Assembly: GCA_001602645.1 (NCBI GenBank) | Contig: LUYE01000018.1 | Span: 1-64,000, forward strand | Origin: Methanosarcinales archaeon Methan_01 | GTDB lineage: Archaea; Halobacteriota; Methanosarcinia; Methanotrichales; Methanotrichaceae | Direction: 5' to 3' | DNA: 64,000 nucleotides | Part shown: in pieces, positions 45,578 to 55,080 of the stretch | How the letters are laid out: every line of letters starts with the position of its first letter | How positions within the stretch are numbered: the stretch's first letter is position 1 | Position numbers and translations under genes: made by a program | The notes under the pieces: model-generated | Told to the model about the DNA's origin: nothing | What the model saw: the letters and a program-made list of their open reading frames with translations, nothing else | Database searches by the model: none

Positions 45578-46254
45578 CTTCTTGCCTCTTTCTCAGATCT
45601 CAGAAAATCCATTATCCTGTCGGTGAGCCCCGTCGTATGGGCCTCCTTCTCTATGATGAGGATCGTCTTCAGGGCCAGGTCCATGTCGTCGTCGTTGCCG
45701 TCGACCCAGATCCTGCCGTTCTGCCCAACGAAGAGGTTGCAGTTCAGCTCCTTCTTCAGCATGTTGATCATGGAGCCGCCTTTGCCGATCAGCCTTGGAA
45801 CCCTCGTCGGGCTTATCTCCGCCACCCGCCCCCTCGTCAGGATGCCGAGCCTCCTATCGTTCATCGTCAGCTCGACCTTCATGGTGGAGTCGACGTCCTT
45901 GACCCTGGCCATCACGGAGCTTCCGATGCGGAGGTACTTGGACATCTCGTTCATCTCGATCTTCCTCGGCAGCTCGGATATGTGGAGGAGGCCCTCGTAA
46001 GGCGAGTTGATGTTGACGATCCAGTTTGAGAAGACGATGTCCTGGACGGTCCCTATCACCGTATCTCCCGGGGCTGGGACGTACTTTCCGGCGAGGGGTA
46101 TCACTCGCACCTTATCTTTGTAGCTGCTGGCCATCCCGTAGAGGAGGGAGCGGACCTTCCCGTCCTTTACGTAGGTGCCCTCGCCCGACTTTTTGGGGTC
46201 GTCCGATAGAAGGTCTCCGGGCACCACCACGTTGCGGTCGTTATTATGATCCAT
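45574..46254 (-). CDS. rrp4: Exosome RNA-binding subunit Rrp4
   Basis: About 226 residues: N-terminal domain, S1 domain ([12 protein letters not shown], residues about 60-130) and a KH domain with [12 protein letters not shown]. It caps the exosome ring and feeds RNA into it. Start ATG at 46254 is chosen for its GAGG site ten bases upstream; a TTG at 46272 is possible. It overlaps rrp41 by four bases. Confidence 0.94.
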   Translation of the reverse strand: MDHNNDRNVVVPGDLLSDDPKKSGEGTYVKDGKVRSLLYGMASSYKDKVRVIPLAGKYVPAPGDTVIGTVQDIVFSNWIVNINSPYEGLLHISELPRKIEMNEMSKYLRIGSSVMARVKDVDSTMKVELTMNDRRLGILTRGRVAEISPTRVPRLIGKGGSMINMLKKELNCNLFVGQNGRIWVDGNDDDMDLALKTILIIEKEAHTTGLTDRIMDFLRSEKEARS

Positions 46255-46276
46255 TCCAAAATCCTCGGTCAAATCG

Positions 46277-46981
46277 TCATCGTTTCAAGAGCTTCGTCTC
46301 CGCCTCCCCCTTGGAGAGGCGGTTGACGAGGCTGTAAAACTCGTTCTGAAGCCCGGCGGGAAGCCTGACCACCCCGATCCACGAGCCGTCGTTCTGCCAC
46401 TGCTCCCGCTGGAGTTTTCCGAAGGAGGCGATCTCGCCGTAGGCCTTGGGGGCGTAAGCCGGAGGGACCTTGACGGCCACGTCCACCTCTTCGAACCTTA
46501 TCGGTATTATCGGCCTTATGGCCTTCATGGTGACGTTGACCATCTCCTCCACCGACTTGGTGGGGTCGATGTTGACGTGAGCCTCCTCCATGGCCCGCTC
46601 GATCCGAGCAGGCGGGTGGGGGGTCCCGGTCTGGGGGTTGATGGCGTTGGTGGCTATGACGTTGACGACCTGACGCCTCTTGTTCTCGATGATCCTCTTC
46701 CTCTGTTCCGCCGTCAGCTGGATCTCGCCCTTCTTTATGATCTTCGCGGCTATCGTCAAAACGTCGGTCGTCTCGAAGGCCCGGAGGAGGTCCTCCTCGG
46801 AGCTCCTGTCGCCGCGGCCCGCATTCTCGAAGACGTCCTCGGCGGCGAGGATCTTCTCCAGGTCCAGATCTTCACCCTGCCGATAGGACAGAGCCCCCTC
46901 GGGGTCCACCAGGACCTCAAAGACCTCGCCGTGGGTCTTGAGCCTGGCCGTCACCGCCTCCTCCAGGGTGACCATTCTCAC
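46277..46981 (-). CDS. SBDS-family ribosome maturation factor
   Basis: A 234-residue three-domain protein with the N-terminal FYSH domain ([18 protein letters not shown]), a helical middle domain ([31 protein letters not shown]) and a C-terminal ferredoxin-like domain. SBDS with EF-2-like GTPases releases aIF6 from 50S subunits. Its start overlaps the psmA stop by four bases. Confidence 0.96.
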   Translation of the reverse strand: MRMVTLEEAVTARLKTHGEVFEVLVDPEGALSYRQGEDLDLEKILAAEDVFENAGRGDRSSEEDLLRAFETTDVLTIAAKIIKKGEIQLTAEQRKRIIENKRRQVVNVIATNAINPQTGTPHPPARIERAMEEAHVNIDPTKSVEEMVNVTMKAIRPIIPIRFEEVDVAVKVPPAYAPKAYGEIASFGKLQREQWQNDGSWIGVVRLPAGLQNEFYSLVNRLSKGEAETKLLKR

Positions 46982-47730
46982 GCCTCTCCAGCAACCTCGC
47001 CGCCGATTTGAGCCTTCATCTCGGCCACCCGGGCGGCGACATCCTCCTCTTCGAGCTTCCAGAAGAGCTTCTCGTCGAGCTTGATCACCCCTATCTCGGT
47101 GGTGGAGGCCTCGAACTTCCCCTCGGCGGCCTTGTAGAGGGCCTCCAGGCCCAGGAGGATCGCCTCGTCGCAGTTCATATCCTCCCGGTACTTCTCCTCG
47201 AAGATCTCCATCACCGCAGACCGGCCTGCCCCGATCCCTGTCGCCTTGTACTCCAGGAGGGCGCCGGAGGGGTCGGTCTCGAAGAGCCGCACCCTGGTGT
47301 CGTCGGCACCGACGATGAGGAGCGAGGTTCCGAAGGGCCTGACGCCACCATACTGGGTGTAGGTCTGCTTGAAGTCGCAGATCCTCTTGGCCAGGACCTC
47401 GACCCCTATGCTCTCGTCGTAGACGAGCCGGTTTATCTGGGACTCGACCCGGGCCCGGTCGATGAGGACCCGGGCGTCAGCGACGAGGCCGGAGGTGGCG
47501 GCCCCTATGTGCTGGTCGATCTGGAATATCTTCTCTATCGACTCCGGCTCCATCAGCCTGCTGGTGATCCTCTTGTCCACCAGGACCGCCACGCCGTCGA
47601 CCGCCTTTATCCCTACGGCGGTGGTGCCTCTCCTAACTGCCTCGCGGGCGTACTCCACCTGAAAGAGCCTCCCGTCGGGGCTGAACACCGTTATAGCCCT
47701 ATCATAACCCATCTGAGGTGCCATCTGCAT
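46978..47730 (-). CDS. psmA: Proteasome subunit alpha
   Basis: A 250-residue alpha subunit. The N-terminal helix and [24 protein letters not shown] form the gate and the signature; the KVGID-like core and a long helical tail follow. Seven copies make each outer ring of the 20S proteasome. Start ATG at 47730 is preceded by GAGAGGATAT. It overlaps the 3' end of the pop5 frame by 29 bases and probably has its own promoter at 47913-47927. Confidence 0.96.
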   Translation of the reverse strand: MQMAPQMGYDRAITVFSPDGRLFQVEYAREAVRRGTTAVGIKAVDGVAVLVDKRITSRLMEPESIEKIFQIDQHIGAATSGLVADARVLIDRARVESQINRLVYDESIGVEVLAKRICDFKQTYTQYGGVRPFGTSLLIVGADDTRVRLFETDPSGALLEYKATGIGAGRSAVMEIFEEKYREDMNCDEAILLGLEALYKAAEGKFEASTTEIGVIKLDEKLFWKLEEEDVAARVAEMKAQIGGEVAGEA

Positions 47731-48238
47731 CAATATCCTCTCCGCATAAATCAAAAGAGGTCAGTCCCACATATCGTGTGGCTGATCCTTCCGTCATCTT
47801 CGGGTCGTCTGGACAGAGATCGATCTCCCGACCACGAGTTCGCACCACGGATCCAGAAACTGGACCTAAATCGACTCTTCTCTTATTTTCGCCGGGCTGT
47901 AAGGTCGATTGCGGTATATACTTTTCTGTCGCGGCTTTTATCGAGCCCGAGATCCCCCTCACCCTGATCGCCGCTCTCGTTCCCCCTACGGAGGTGACGG
48001 TGACGAGGAGGGCCCTGGACTCCTCCGTCCGGAGGTGAGAGGAGCGAAGGAGGCCGAACCTCCCATCGAAGGAGATCATACGGAGCCGGTTTTTGGCAGA
48101 CCCCAGGTCTCCGAAGAGAGAGGTCTGGGCTGCCCTAATCTCGGCCATCAGGTCCCCAGCTCTGACCCGATCCTCTGCCTCCACCTCGAAGGCGATGTAC
48201 CGCCTCCGATCCCGGAGGACGGGAAGCCAGCTCCTCAA
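47702..48238 (-). CDS. rnp2: RNase P protein component 2 (Pop5) with long C-terminal extension
   Basis: Pop5 with Rpp30 activates RNase P RNA for tRNA 5' maturation. The core occupies about residues 1-110: [40 protein letters not shown] and [14 protein letters not shown]. The frame then runs on about 70 residues, through the psmA promoter region and 29 bases into psmA. Family members usually end near KYI, so the extension may be read-through of the spacer. Start TTG at 48238 overlaps the Rpp30 stop by four bases. Confidence 0.88.
   Translation of the reverse strand: MRSWLPVLRDRRRYIAFEVEAEDRVRAGDLMAEIRAAQTSLFGDLGSAKNRLRMISFDGRFGLLRSSHLRTEESRALLVTVTSVGGTRAAIRVRGISGSIKAATEKYIPQSTLQPGENKRRVDLGPVSGSVVRTRGREIDLCPDDPKMTEGSATRYVGLTSFDLCGEDIDADGTSDGL
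47913..47927 (-). promoter_or_regulatory. Internal TATA/BRE promoter for psmA
   Basis: The minus strand reads AGAAAAGTATATACC, a strong BRE-TATA pair. It is embedded in the pop5 reading frame (encoding E-K-Y-I-P). Initiation near 47893 would give a psmA leader of about 160 bases. Confidence 0.6.
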
Positions 48239-48918
48239 ACCAGCTCCACCCCCACCGAGGTCCAACGCCTCCGGTTGAGGTCGAGGATCGATTCCGGCAG
48301 GGCTAAGGCCTCCAACGCCCTCTCCCGATCCAGCCCCAGAAGGCCTGCCAGGGCCGTCAGGTCCCGAGGAGACCGGAGGTCGAGATGAGATCTGGCACCC
48401 GTCGTCATCATCAGAGGTAGGTCGAACTTTTCAATCAAGTTGAGGTCCCTTCTGACGGTCTCCATCCACCTCACCCTCGCAGGACCCCGGAGAATTATCA
48501 TGGAGGAGAGGTCTAGGGCTATCGCCACCTGGTTATCCCGGGCGGCCTTCGCCCCCGCCACCCCTATCCCGGCCCGTCCCCGGTGGGGGTGGGCGAGGAG
48601 GTCGACGTTCGGGTCCTCGCAGGCCGCCCGGTTGATCTTCTCGTCCCCACCATGAACGGCCAGAAAGGCGGCCCTATCCCTGAGGGAGGTGGCCTTGGAG
48701 TGGAGGGACCTCTGGTCGGAGGCGACTATCTCGGCGCCGATGGCGACCTCGATCCCCCCCACCAGCCTCGCCGCCTCGACCCCTAGGGGCCAGCCGGAGG
48801 TGGTGTGGTTTGTTATGATGATCCCGGAGTAGCCGAGCCTCTTTGCAGCCAGGGCGAGCCTGCTCGCCGAGGAGGAGCCATCGGGGAGGCTGTGGAGGTT
48901 CGGCTCGTAGGATCTCAT
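48235..48918 (-). CDS. rnp3: RNase P protein component 3 (Rpp30)
   Basis: A 227-residue TIM-barrel protein of the PHP-like Rpp30 family: the start MRSYEPNLHSLPDG, GYSGIIITNHT, VDLLAHPHRG, VAIALDLSSMI and GARSHLDLRSPRDL match. It pairs with Pop5 on the catalytic domain of RNase P RNA. It overlaps both neighbours by four bases in the superoperon. Confidence 0.93.
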   Translation of the reverse strand: MRSYEPNLHSLPDGSSSASRLALAAKRLGYSGIIITNHTTSGWPLGVEAARLVGGIEVAIGAEIVASDQRSLHSKATSLRDRAAFLAVHGGDEKINRAACEDPNVDLLAHPHRGRAGIGVAGAKAARDNQVAIALDLSSMIILRGPARVRWMETVRRDLNLIEKFDLPLMMTTGARSHLDLRSPRDLTALAGLLGLDRERALEALALPESILDLNRRRWTSVGVELV

Positions 48919-49331
48919 AAAAGCTCTCCGGCGACCAAAATCGCCCTCTCACGCCTCGCAGGATAAGTCTCGAGATGGGCGGAGACGGTGATCGCGTCGC
49001 CGGAATCGGTGAGACGGGCCACTCCTCGATAAGCCGCCTGCTTGTCCAGCCGGAAGTGGAGGCAGCACTCATCGTCGACCCGGAGGTCCAGCTCCCGGCG
49101 GAGCCGGGCCATCTCCCTCTCCGGCAGGACCTCCCTCAGCCGATCAAAGAACCGGAGACCCTCCTTCTTCCGGAGGTCAAGGTTGAGGATCAGGATCTCG
49201 TTTCCGTGATGGCCGACGGCCCGGGTTCGGGATAAGGACTCCGGCGGGACGAAGAGGGATAGGGCCTCTCTCACCTTCTCCTCGACCTCGGTGGAGGCTA
49301 CGAAGGCTCGAAAGGTCACCCTGTGAATCAA
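48915..49331 (-). CDS. Conserved RNA-binding protein (DUF54 family)
   Basis: The 138-residue protein begins MIHRVTFRAFVASTE and has GHHGNEILILNLDL and a later CLHFRLDKQAAYRG, matching the DUF54/RNA_binding family found next to L15e and Rpp30 in archaea. It adopts a L5-like fold and probably binds rRNA or an exosome-related RNA. Overlaps Rpp30 by four bases. Confidence 0.88.
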   Translation of the reverse strand: MIHRVTFRAFVASTEVEEKVREALSLFVPPESLSRTRAVGHHGNEILILNLDLRKKEGLRFFDRLREVLPEREMARLRRELDLRVDDECCLHFRLDKQAAYRGVARLTDSGDAITVSAHLETYPARRERAILVAGELL

Positions 49332-49332
49332 A

Positions 49333-49929
49333 TCACTTTCCTCTGCCCTCGTTGGCCCTGATGCTGGGGCGGAGCTTCTCGGCCCCGACCCCCTTCTTCC
49401 GCAGGCCCCTGCCTCGCGTTCCGGCGCTGGTCTTGCCCCGGTTCGCCCTGCCGCGATGGCTTCCGCCAGCGATCCAGCCGAGGTCCGGGTCGGAGGCTAT
49501 CGCCGGATGGTTCGGGTCGACGAGGATCACCTCGTACCACTTCTGCATCCCGTCTTCGCCCACCCAGTAGGAGTTCAATACCTCCATGTTGGGGTGCTTT
49601 CGGCCCGCCCGCTCCTCGGCTATCCTCTGGAGGCTCTTTCCTGCGGTGATCTTGTTCGATCCCATGTGCTTGGACCTTCTTCCGCGGATGTACCTCGACT
49701 TCCGACGGCCGCCGCGCCTCACCTTCACCCTCACCACGCTGATCCCCTGCTTAGCCTTGTAGCCGAGGGCCCGAGCCCGATCGAGCCTGGTGGGCCGGTC
49801 GATCTTCTGGACGGAGGCATCCCGCCGCCATCCTATCAGCCTCTCCTGCCGAAGCTCGCCGACGTAGCTCTCACTGGGGGTCTTCCACGCGTCGCGGATG
49901 TATGCATAAAAAGACTTCAATCGCTTCAC
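49333..49929 (-). CDS. rpl15e: 50S ribosomal protein L15e
   Basis: A 198-residue highly basic protein. [13 protein letters not shown] at the start, [30 protein letters not shown] and the C-terminal [21 protein letters not shown] are diagnostic. It heads the large minus-strand RNA-processing operon. Promoter elements upstream are not obvious; the short gap to 50028 is non-coding. Confidence 0.97.
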   Translation of the reverse strand: MKRLKSFYAYIRDAWKTPSESYVGELRQERLIGWRRDASVQKIDRPTRLDRARALGYKAKQGISVVRVKVRRGGRRKSRYIRGRRSKHMGSNKITAGKSLQRIAEERAGRKHPNMEVLNSYWVGEDGMQKWYEVILVDPNHPAIASDPDLGWIAGGSHRGRANRGKTSAGTRGRGLRKKGVGAEKLRPSIRANEGRGK

Positions 49930-50028
49930 CTCGATCCGGTTCGGCCATCTGGGGCCACATTCCGGACCGAAAGCCCCACTCAGCTTATAGGAGATAAACC
50001 TTTTCAGGCCAAGGTCGCCGACGAGCCG

Positions 50029-50493
50029 TCAATCGTCCAGCCGCTCCGACAAAAGCCATCTCCGAGGCTCCTCCCCCTCCACCAGCGCGAAGGCGGCGAT
50101 GAGCCTCCCCTTAACCTTAACCCGGGTGAAGACGAGCTGCTCGCCGTTTTTGGCCTCGAGGATGGCGAGGAGCTCCTCCATCTCGCCGTCGTCGAGCTCG
50201 ATCAGCCCCTCCCTCCCGGAGAGCCAGTTGAAGACCCTCACCTCGTTTATCTCCCGGACCCGCTTGAGGGCGGAGACGTCGGATTCGTCTTCGACCTGGA
50301 CGCTCCTACCCATCTCCGGCGACCAGCCGATCATCTTCTTCCCTGAGGCGATGAAGGAGATGGGGACCTGCTCCCCCTCCAGGGGTTTGGGGTAGAGGCC
50401 GGTCAGCCTCTTCTCCATCCCCTCCTTCGAGGCGGCAGAGTCCTGGCCCTCCGCCCCGGGGGTCCGACCATCCACGCCATCTCCAGCTTCCAT
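50029..50493 (-). CDS. Conserved protein of unknown function next to mmp14
   Basis: About 154 residues. The N-terminal 25 residues are low-complexity and acidic; the conserved-looking part begins MEKRLTGLYPKP and includes ISFIASGKKMIGWSPEMGR and a beta-rich C-terminus. I do not recognise the family. Start ATG at 50493 follows GGAAGG; a GTG at 50523 is an alternative. It follows mmp14 by about 70 bases on the same strand, so it may share its methanogen-specific role. Confidence 0.65.
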   Translation of the reverse strand: MEAGDGVDGRTPGAEGQDSAASKEGMEKRLTGLYPKPLEGEQVPISFIASGKKMIGWSPEMGRSVQVEDESDVSALKRVREINEVRVFNWLSGREGLIELDDGEMEELLAILEAKNGEQLVFTRVKVKGRLIAAFALVEGEEPRRWLLSERLDD

Positions 50494-50565
50494 CGTCCTG
50501 CCTTCCCATCCGTTCGTTCGCACGGCCCGGGCCCTCCCCCGGCCAGGGCACCTCCTCCGAGGAGG

Positions 50566-52005
50566 TCAGGTCCTCGCCTCGTACTCGATCCTCTTCTTGA
50601 GGATGCACCCTCCGCCCCGGAGCCCCCCCATCGGGTGCTTGGGGGTTCCCATGGAGTTCATGCACCTCGCCATCACCGCCGCGCCCCGGGCGAGGCCGTC
50701 GTCGACGAAGACTACGTTCTTCTCGGGCTGGTCGTAGAGGTTGAGGGTTCCGATCTCCTCCAGGATCAAATCCGGCTTGTTTCCACTTATGCCGGCCCGC
50801 CCGGTCACCCCTATCGCCGTATCTTTGGTGACGAGGCCGGCGTCGACGGCCACCTCCACAAGACGCCTGGCGGTCCTGGCCGCGGCGACGTCGATGGCGG
50901 CAAACAAGGTCTTCAGCCCCTTTTCCTGGTAGATCTCCCGTCCGATCTGGGCGAGGCGGTTGAGCTGGCTTCCGTTCTCCCCGACGTCGCAGCCTATGAG
51001 GAGGACTCCGATCTTCTCGGCGGCGGCGGGGTCGACGGGGACGGAGCCGTACCTGGACCTCCCGACGGGGACCCGCTCTATCCTGATATGCTCGTCGATC
51101 GCCCTCGCATAATCCCGGGCCGTCTTATCGACCTTCACCTTCTTTCCGCTGAAGAGGTCGAGGGTCGTCCCCGTCTGGGGGTCGACGAGCCCCGTTCCCT
51201 GGATCAGGGCGTCGGGTATGGCTCCCGCCAGGCCGCAGAAGTTGCCGATGGTGCTCGAGTACGGCAGTTCCGCCGATGTGATCCTCCCGTCGAGGGTCGT
51301 CCCGAAGTCGAGGGAGAGGCACGGATTTCGGAAGTCGACGTCGGTCCACTTCGACCCCTCCTTTATCCCGGCGGTGGCGAGCTCCCCCTCCATCTCGTTG
51401 GCGACGATCTCGACCCCCGTCGAACCCTTCGGCGGGAAGACCGAGGCTACGGGCCCGTTGAAGACGATCCTGTCCATCAGGCTGTAGGGCCGGAACCGAT
51501 CGGGGATGTTCTGGATCGACATCGCAGGGGTCATCAGCCTCGGCGGGACCCCGGCTATAAGGCAGCCGTCGGCGAGGGCCTGGATGAAGGTCCCCACCTC
51601 GTCCGGCGACGAGAAGCCGGCAACGACCCCCGTCGACCGGACGACGAAGTTCAGGTCGTCCTTGATGGAGAGCCTCGCCCTGGCGTGGCTCTCCAGGAGG
51701 GTGTCACGCACCAGATCCGATACCGACTCCCGGGTGAGGGGGGTGCCGCAGAGGGTATGGGCGAAGACCTCCTCCCCCGGCTTCGGCTTTCGCACGTCCC
51801 GGGTCATCTTCACCGTCTTGTTGACGATCCGGGTCTGACCGTTCTTCATGTTGGTGGCGGTGAGGATGCATTTGGTGGTGCTGTTTCCCACCTCCACAGA
51901 GGCGACGATGTAGTAGGGGTCCTTCTTCAGCTCCAGGATGTCCACCGGAGGGCTCTCGGCGATCCTGGGCTTGGGCTTCGATCTGAGGAGACGGGAGATG
52001 CTCAT
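50566..52005 (-). CDS. Methanogenesis marker protein 14
   Basis: A 479-residue ASKHA-type protein (actin/Hsp70-like ATPase fold): VEVGNSTTKCIL near residue 36 and LSLDFGTTLDGR near 230 are its phosphate-binding loops. Family members occur in nearly all methanogens and are used as marker of methanogenesis; a role in activating or maturing methyl-CoM reductase has been suggested from distribution, not shown. Length and motifs are complete. Confidence 0.9.
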   Translation of the reverse strand: MSISRLLRSKPKPRIAESPPVDILELKKDPYYIVASVEVGNSTTKCILTATNMKNGQTRIVNKTVKMTRDVRKPKPGEEVFAHTLCGTPLTRESVSDLVRDTLLESHARARLSIKDDLNFVVRSTGVVAGFSSPDEVGTFIQALADGCLIAGVPPRLMTPAMSIQNIPDRFRPYSLMDRIVFNGPVASVFPPKGSTGVEIVANEMEGELATAGIKEGSKWTDVDFRNPCLSLDFGTTLDGRITSAELPYSSTIGNFCGLAGAIPDALIQGTGLVDPQTGTTLDLFSGKKVKVDKTARDYARAIDEHIRIERVPVGRSRYGSVPVDPAAAEKIGVLLIGCDVGENGSQLNRLAQIGREIYQEKGLKTLFAAIDVAAARTARRLVEVAVDAGLVTKDTAIGVTGRAGISGNKPDLILEEIGTLNLYDQPEKNVVFVDDGLARGAAVMARCMNSMGTPKHPMGGLRGGGCILKKRIEYEART

Positions 52006-52082
52006 ATATCACGGGACGAACTTTCAGACCATAAACTCTTCGGGCCCCGCCGCAGAATGGTTCCCCCCGCGGATCCGAAAGT

Positions 52083-53228
52083 TTGATCCCTTTTGGAAAA
52101 GAACCCACCAACGTGTATTCAGCAGCGGTGGTGGGCGCAGGTCCCGCCGGAAGCACCGCGGCCCGCTTTTTATCGGAGATGGGCCACAAGGTCCTCCTCA
52201 TCGACCGAAAAGAGGTGGTGGGGGTCCCCAAGCAGTGCGCCGAGGGGCTCTTTGCCGCCTGCTTTCCGGAGTTTGAGACCGCCGTCGGCGACTTCATCAC
52301 CGGCAAGGTCCCCTACCTGGAGGTGGTATTCCCGAACCGTGCGAGCTACAGGGTGAGAGGAGAGGTGTTGATGCTCGATCGGCCCCGCTTCGACCAGCAT
52401 CTCCTGAGGCTGGCGGAGGGTGCAGGCGCTGAAGTCGCCCTGGAGGTCGAGGAGATCGACCCCGAATCCGGCGTCCTCCGCCTCCGGGGGGGCGAGGTCG
52501 TCAGGGCAGAGGCGATCGTGGGGGCCGACGGCCCCGCCTCCAGAGTCGGAAGGGCGATCAGAGCCAGAAACCGGCTCCTTCCCGCAGCCCAGGTGGAGAT
52601 GACCTGGCCCGAAGACGACGCCATATACGCCATCATCGACCGCGACCTCCCCTCCGAGCCCTACTCCTGCTGGATCTTCCTCAAAAATGAGCGCGGCACC
52701 GCCAACGTCGGCTGCTTCGGGACGGTCCCAACCCTGGAGGCTTTCATATCGAAGTACAGAATCGAGGGCGAAATCGTCGAGAAGAACGGCGGCGCCATAC
52801 CCCTGGGCGTCGCCGAACGGCTCCAGCGGGGGAGGGCCGTCCTCATCGGGGACGCCGGAGGGCTCACCAACCCCTTCACCGGCGGTGGCCTCTACCCGGC
52901 GGCCCGGTCCGCCCGGATCGCCGCCGAGGCGATCGACCGCTTCCTCCGGGGAGAGACGAGGACGATCGAGTACGAGGCGAGGATGAGGAGGGACGTCGTC
53001 GCCTCCGACCTCCATCTGAAGGCGAGGGACGCCCTCGCGGCCCTCTCCAACGACGAGCTCTGCCGCCTCGGTACCGCCACGGACGGCCTGGTCTTTCCCG
53101 GCCTCAAGTTCACCGCCAGCCCCTGGCTCGTCCTGCGGAGGCTGCGGCATCCGGGGATCGCAAAGCCGAAGTACGCACCCCTTCTGAAGCTGCTGTTCAG
53201 GTACTGCCTCGCGGGGAAGGTATGGTGA
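52083..53228 (+). CDS. Geranylgeranyl reductase-family FAD oxidoreductase
   Basis: The 381-residue flavoprotein has the Rossmann motif VVGAGPAGSTAARFL, the family motif PKQCAEGLF, GADGPASRVGR and the FAD-binding LIGDAGGLTNPFTGGGL. Relatives saturate geranylgeranyl chains of archaeal lipids or quinone-like cofactors; the exact substrate is open. The start is uncertain: TTG 52083 or GTG 52113, neither with a good ribosome site. It is divergent from mmp14 and is the last gene with GC-rich codon use before the AT-rich segment. Confidence 0.87.
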   Translation: MIPFGKEPTNVYSAAVVGAGPAGSTAARFLSEMGHKVLLIDRKEVVGVPKQCAEGLFAACFPEFETAVGDFITGKVPYLEVVFPNRASYRVRGEVLMLDRPRFDQHLLRLAEGAGAEVALEVEEIDPESGVLRLRGGEVVRAEAIVGADGPASRVGRAIRARNRLLPAAQVEMTWPEDDAIYAIIDRDLPSEPYSCWIFLKNERGTANVGCFGTVPTLEAFISKYRIEGEIVEKNGGAIPLGVAERLQRGRAVLIGDAGGLTNPFTGGGLYPAARSARIAAEAIDRFLRGETRTIEYEARMRRDVVASDLHLKARDALAALSNDELCRLGTATDGLVFPGLKFTASPWLVLRRLRHPGIAKPKYAPLLKLLFRYCLAGKVW

Positions 53229-53547
53229 TAACAGGAGTGAGAAAGAAATCGATTCTGATTTTTGGAATGCCCCATTTGATCCATCCTGCTGTCAAAAGTG
53301 GCCACTGAGAAGCATCTCCAAAAACACCTCGCGAAATATCAACAAAATCGAAGAGCACCACCTTTCGCCTTAATCGCGAATCCAAGTCCGAATACCGTGT
53401 GAGGATGAAAGCCTTATGATGATTAAAGTTGGGAGCTTAATTATTGGTACGTGTTTAGCTCCTATCTAAATCCATGCGAATTGACCTAGAATCCACCTCG
53501 ACCAGAAAAATTATATAATTTGTTATCAATATCATCGTGTTGGGAGT
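53229..53547. other. AT-rich non-coding boundary region
   Basis: Base composition drops sharply here. No intact frame is seen. A TATA box (AAATTATATAATTTG) around 53507-53521 precedes the transposase remnant. Terminal inverted repeats could not be identified by eye. Confidence 0.5.
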
Positions 53548-53923
53548 ATGCACGAAGAAGAGATTATCAAGCAACTTAAAGATGAGATGGAACGATTAAA
53601 GCGCGAGAATGAGTTGCTTAAAGATCATATCGCGAAACTTGAAGCCCGATTAGCCAAATATGAAAATGCCCATACACCGCCGAGATTGAAACGTGGTCGC
53701 AAAGGCAAAAAAGAGTATAAAGAAGGGGAATAAAGGGAAAACAGGCCAAAAAGTGGGTCATAAAGGGGTATCAAGACCTCTTGCAAATCCAGATAAACAA
53801 GTTGAAGTTACCGCAGATCGATGCCCAGACTGTGGAAATAAGCTCGGCGATCCAATTATTGAAATCGATAGTCGTTGCCTTTTAAAATCAGCTCATTATA
53901 GCTTATATTCTCAGATAGGATAA
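53548..53923 (+). pseudogene. IS66-like transposase N-terminus, frameshifted and truncated
   Basis: The first frame encodes a leucine-zipper-like coiled coil (EEIIKQLKDEMERLKREN, then LLKDHIAKLEARLAKYENAH) and the basic PPRLKRGRKGKK. After a shift near 53700 the next frame continues GKTGQKVGHKGVSRPLA and a zinc-finger CPDCGNKLGDPI, then breaks off after IEIDSR. This matches the N-terminal part of IS66-family transposases of Methanosarcinales. The DDE catalytic domain is missing, so the element is dead. Coding is AT-rich, unlike the genes to the left. Confidence 0.75.
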
Positions 53924-53951
53924 TATTTTTATATGTAGTATTTATACTTGT

Positions 53952-53967
53952 CAAAACCTATAAATAA
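53952..53967 (+). promoter_or_regulatory. TATA/BRE promoter for the methyltransferase-cupin genes
   Basis: CAAAAC followed by CTATAAATAA gives a good BRE-TATA pair. Initiation near 53990 leaves about 50 bases before the methyltransferase start. Confidence 0.55.
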
Positions 53968-54042
53968 TAGCACAGATTATTACGAATATTCTAAAACAAT
54001 GTTAAAAACTTGATAGAATGCGCGTATATTCAGGTGGTTCGT

Positions 54043-55080
54043 ATGATTAATCAGTTTATATTCGATCAGGATTCGGAGGACTCGTGTGAATCCGGATTCC
54101 GCCAGATCTTCGAAACAGCTTGTGCATTCGAGAAGTTCTACGTTCTATCTACGGCCGTCGAACACGAAATTTTCGATGCCCTGTCAGAACCGAAAACGTC
54201 TTCGGAGCTGGCGGATCTGAGAGGTTTGCATAGGGATATGACGGAGAAGCTCTGCCGCGCCATGACGTCAATGGCTCTTTTGACCAAGAATGGTGATAAT
54301 GGTGATAAATACGCATTAACCAACATATCGAAGAAATTTCTGATAGAAGCTTCTCCGTATTACCAAGGGGATCTCATAAAATTGATGAAAAAGACTCGTG
54401 AAGATAGATGGGGCAATCTCAGCGAGGCTCTCAAGAATGGGCCTATGGAAATCCCTCGAGACCATACTGTATTCGATAGGAGCTTTATACTCGCCATGGC
54501 CGAAGCTGCCATTTGCGGAAGCCTGCAGAGGACTATGAGGGCCCTCAGAGAAAATGAAGATTTCATGAGGGCGAAGCGGATCTTGGATCTTGGGGGTGGG
54601 CACGGCCTTTACTCCATCGCCTTTGCCCGGTTAAACCCGGATTTCGAGGTCACAGTTTTCGATTATCCTCAAGTTATAGAAGGCATAACTAAAGAGGTGA
54701 TCTCAGGTCATAACGGTGGAATCAACCTCATCCAGGGAGACCTGACAAAGGACGGGATAGGTTCTGGCTACGATGTTGTGTTCGTATCCGACGTTCTCTA
54801 CCGGCCAGAAGCTTCACTTGTGCCCATCCTGAAGAAGATAAACACCAGCCTCAATGATGGCGGGCTTCTGATATCAAAGCATTATCATCTAGACGACATC
54901 TCCGAAGACCAAACTGCCGTATTCTTCGACTTAATGTTCACCATATCAGGTGGGATCGATCTGGTACATTCATCAGCCAAATTTTGTGATTTCATTGAAG
55001 ACAGCGGTTTTTCTGTCGTTCATGTTGAGGAGATCGGCAGCCCATCCAAGATAATTATCGCCAAAAAGGTGATGAAATGA
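54043..55080 (+). CDS. Class I O-methyltransferase (hydroxyindole/hydroxyneurosporene type)
   Basis: 345 residues. The N-terminal part (about residues 20-110) is a winged-helix dimerisation domain (ALSEPKTSSELADLRGL, YALTNISKKFL). The C-terminal part is a SAM domain with ILDLGGGHGLYSIAFA (about 180), VFDYPQVIE, GDLTKDGIGSGYDVVFVSDVLY and SKHYHLDD. Relatives methylate oxygen or carbon of small cyclic molecules including tetrapyrrole-type and isoprenoid substrates. Start ATG at 54043 follows AGGTGGT. The cupin gene overlaps its stop (ATGA). It may modify the ligand taken up by the binding proteins downstream; that is inference. Confidence 0.85.
   Translation: MINQFIFDQDSEDSCESGFRQIFETACAFEKFYVLSTAVEHEIFDALSEPKTSSELADLRGLHRDMTEKLCRAMTSMALLTKNGDNGDKYALTNISKKFLIEASPYYQGDLIKLMKKTREDRWGNLSEALKNGPMEIPRDHTVFDRSFILAMAEAAICGSLQRTMRALRENEDFMRAKRILDLGGGHGLYSIAFARLNPDFEVTVFDYPQVIEGITKEVISGHNGGINLIQGDLTKDGIGSGYDVVFVSDVLYRPEASLVPILKKINTSLNDGGLLISKHYHLDDISEDQTAVFFDLMFTISGGIDLVHSSAKFCDFIEDSGFSVVHVEEIGSPSKIIIAKKVMK

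Noticed and set aside
50635-52086. Long plus-strand reading frame opposite methanogenesis marker 14
   Set aside because: Composition is proline/glycine/arginine/aspartate-biased with no family motif; the minus strand encodes an intact conserved protein.
53197-53385. Second transposase fragment on the minus strand
   Set aside because: A short frame is present, but no motif could be matched with confidence; it is left as non-coding boundary sequence.
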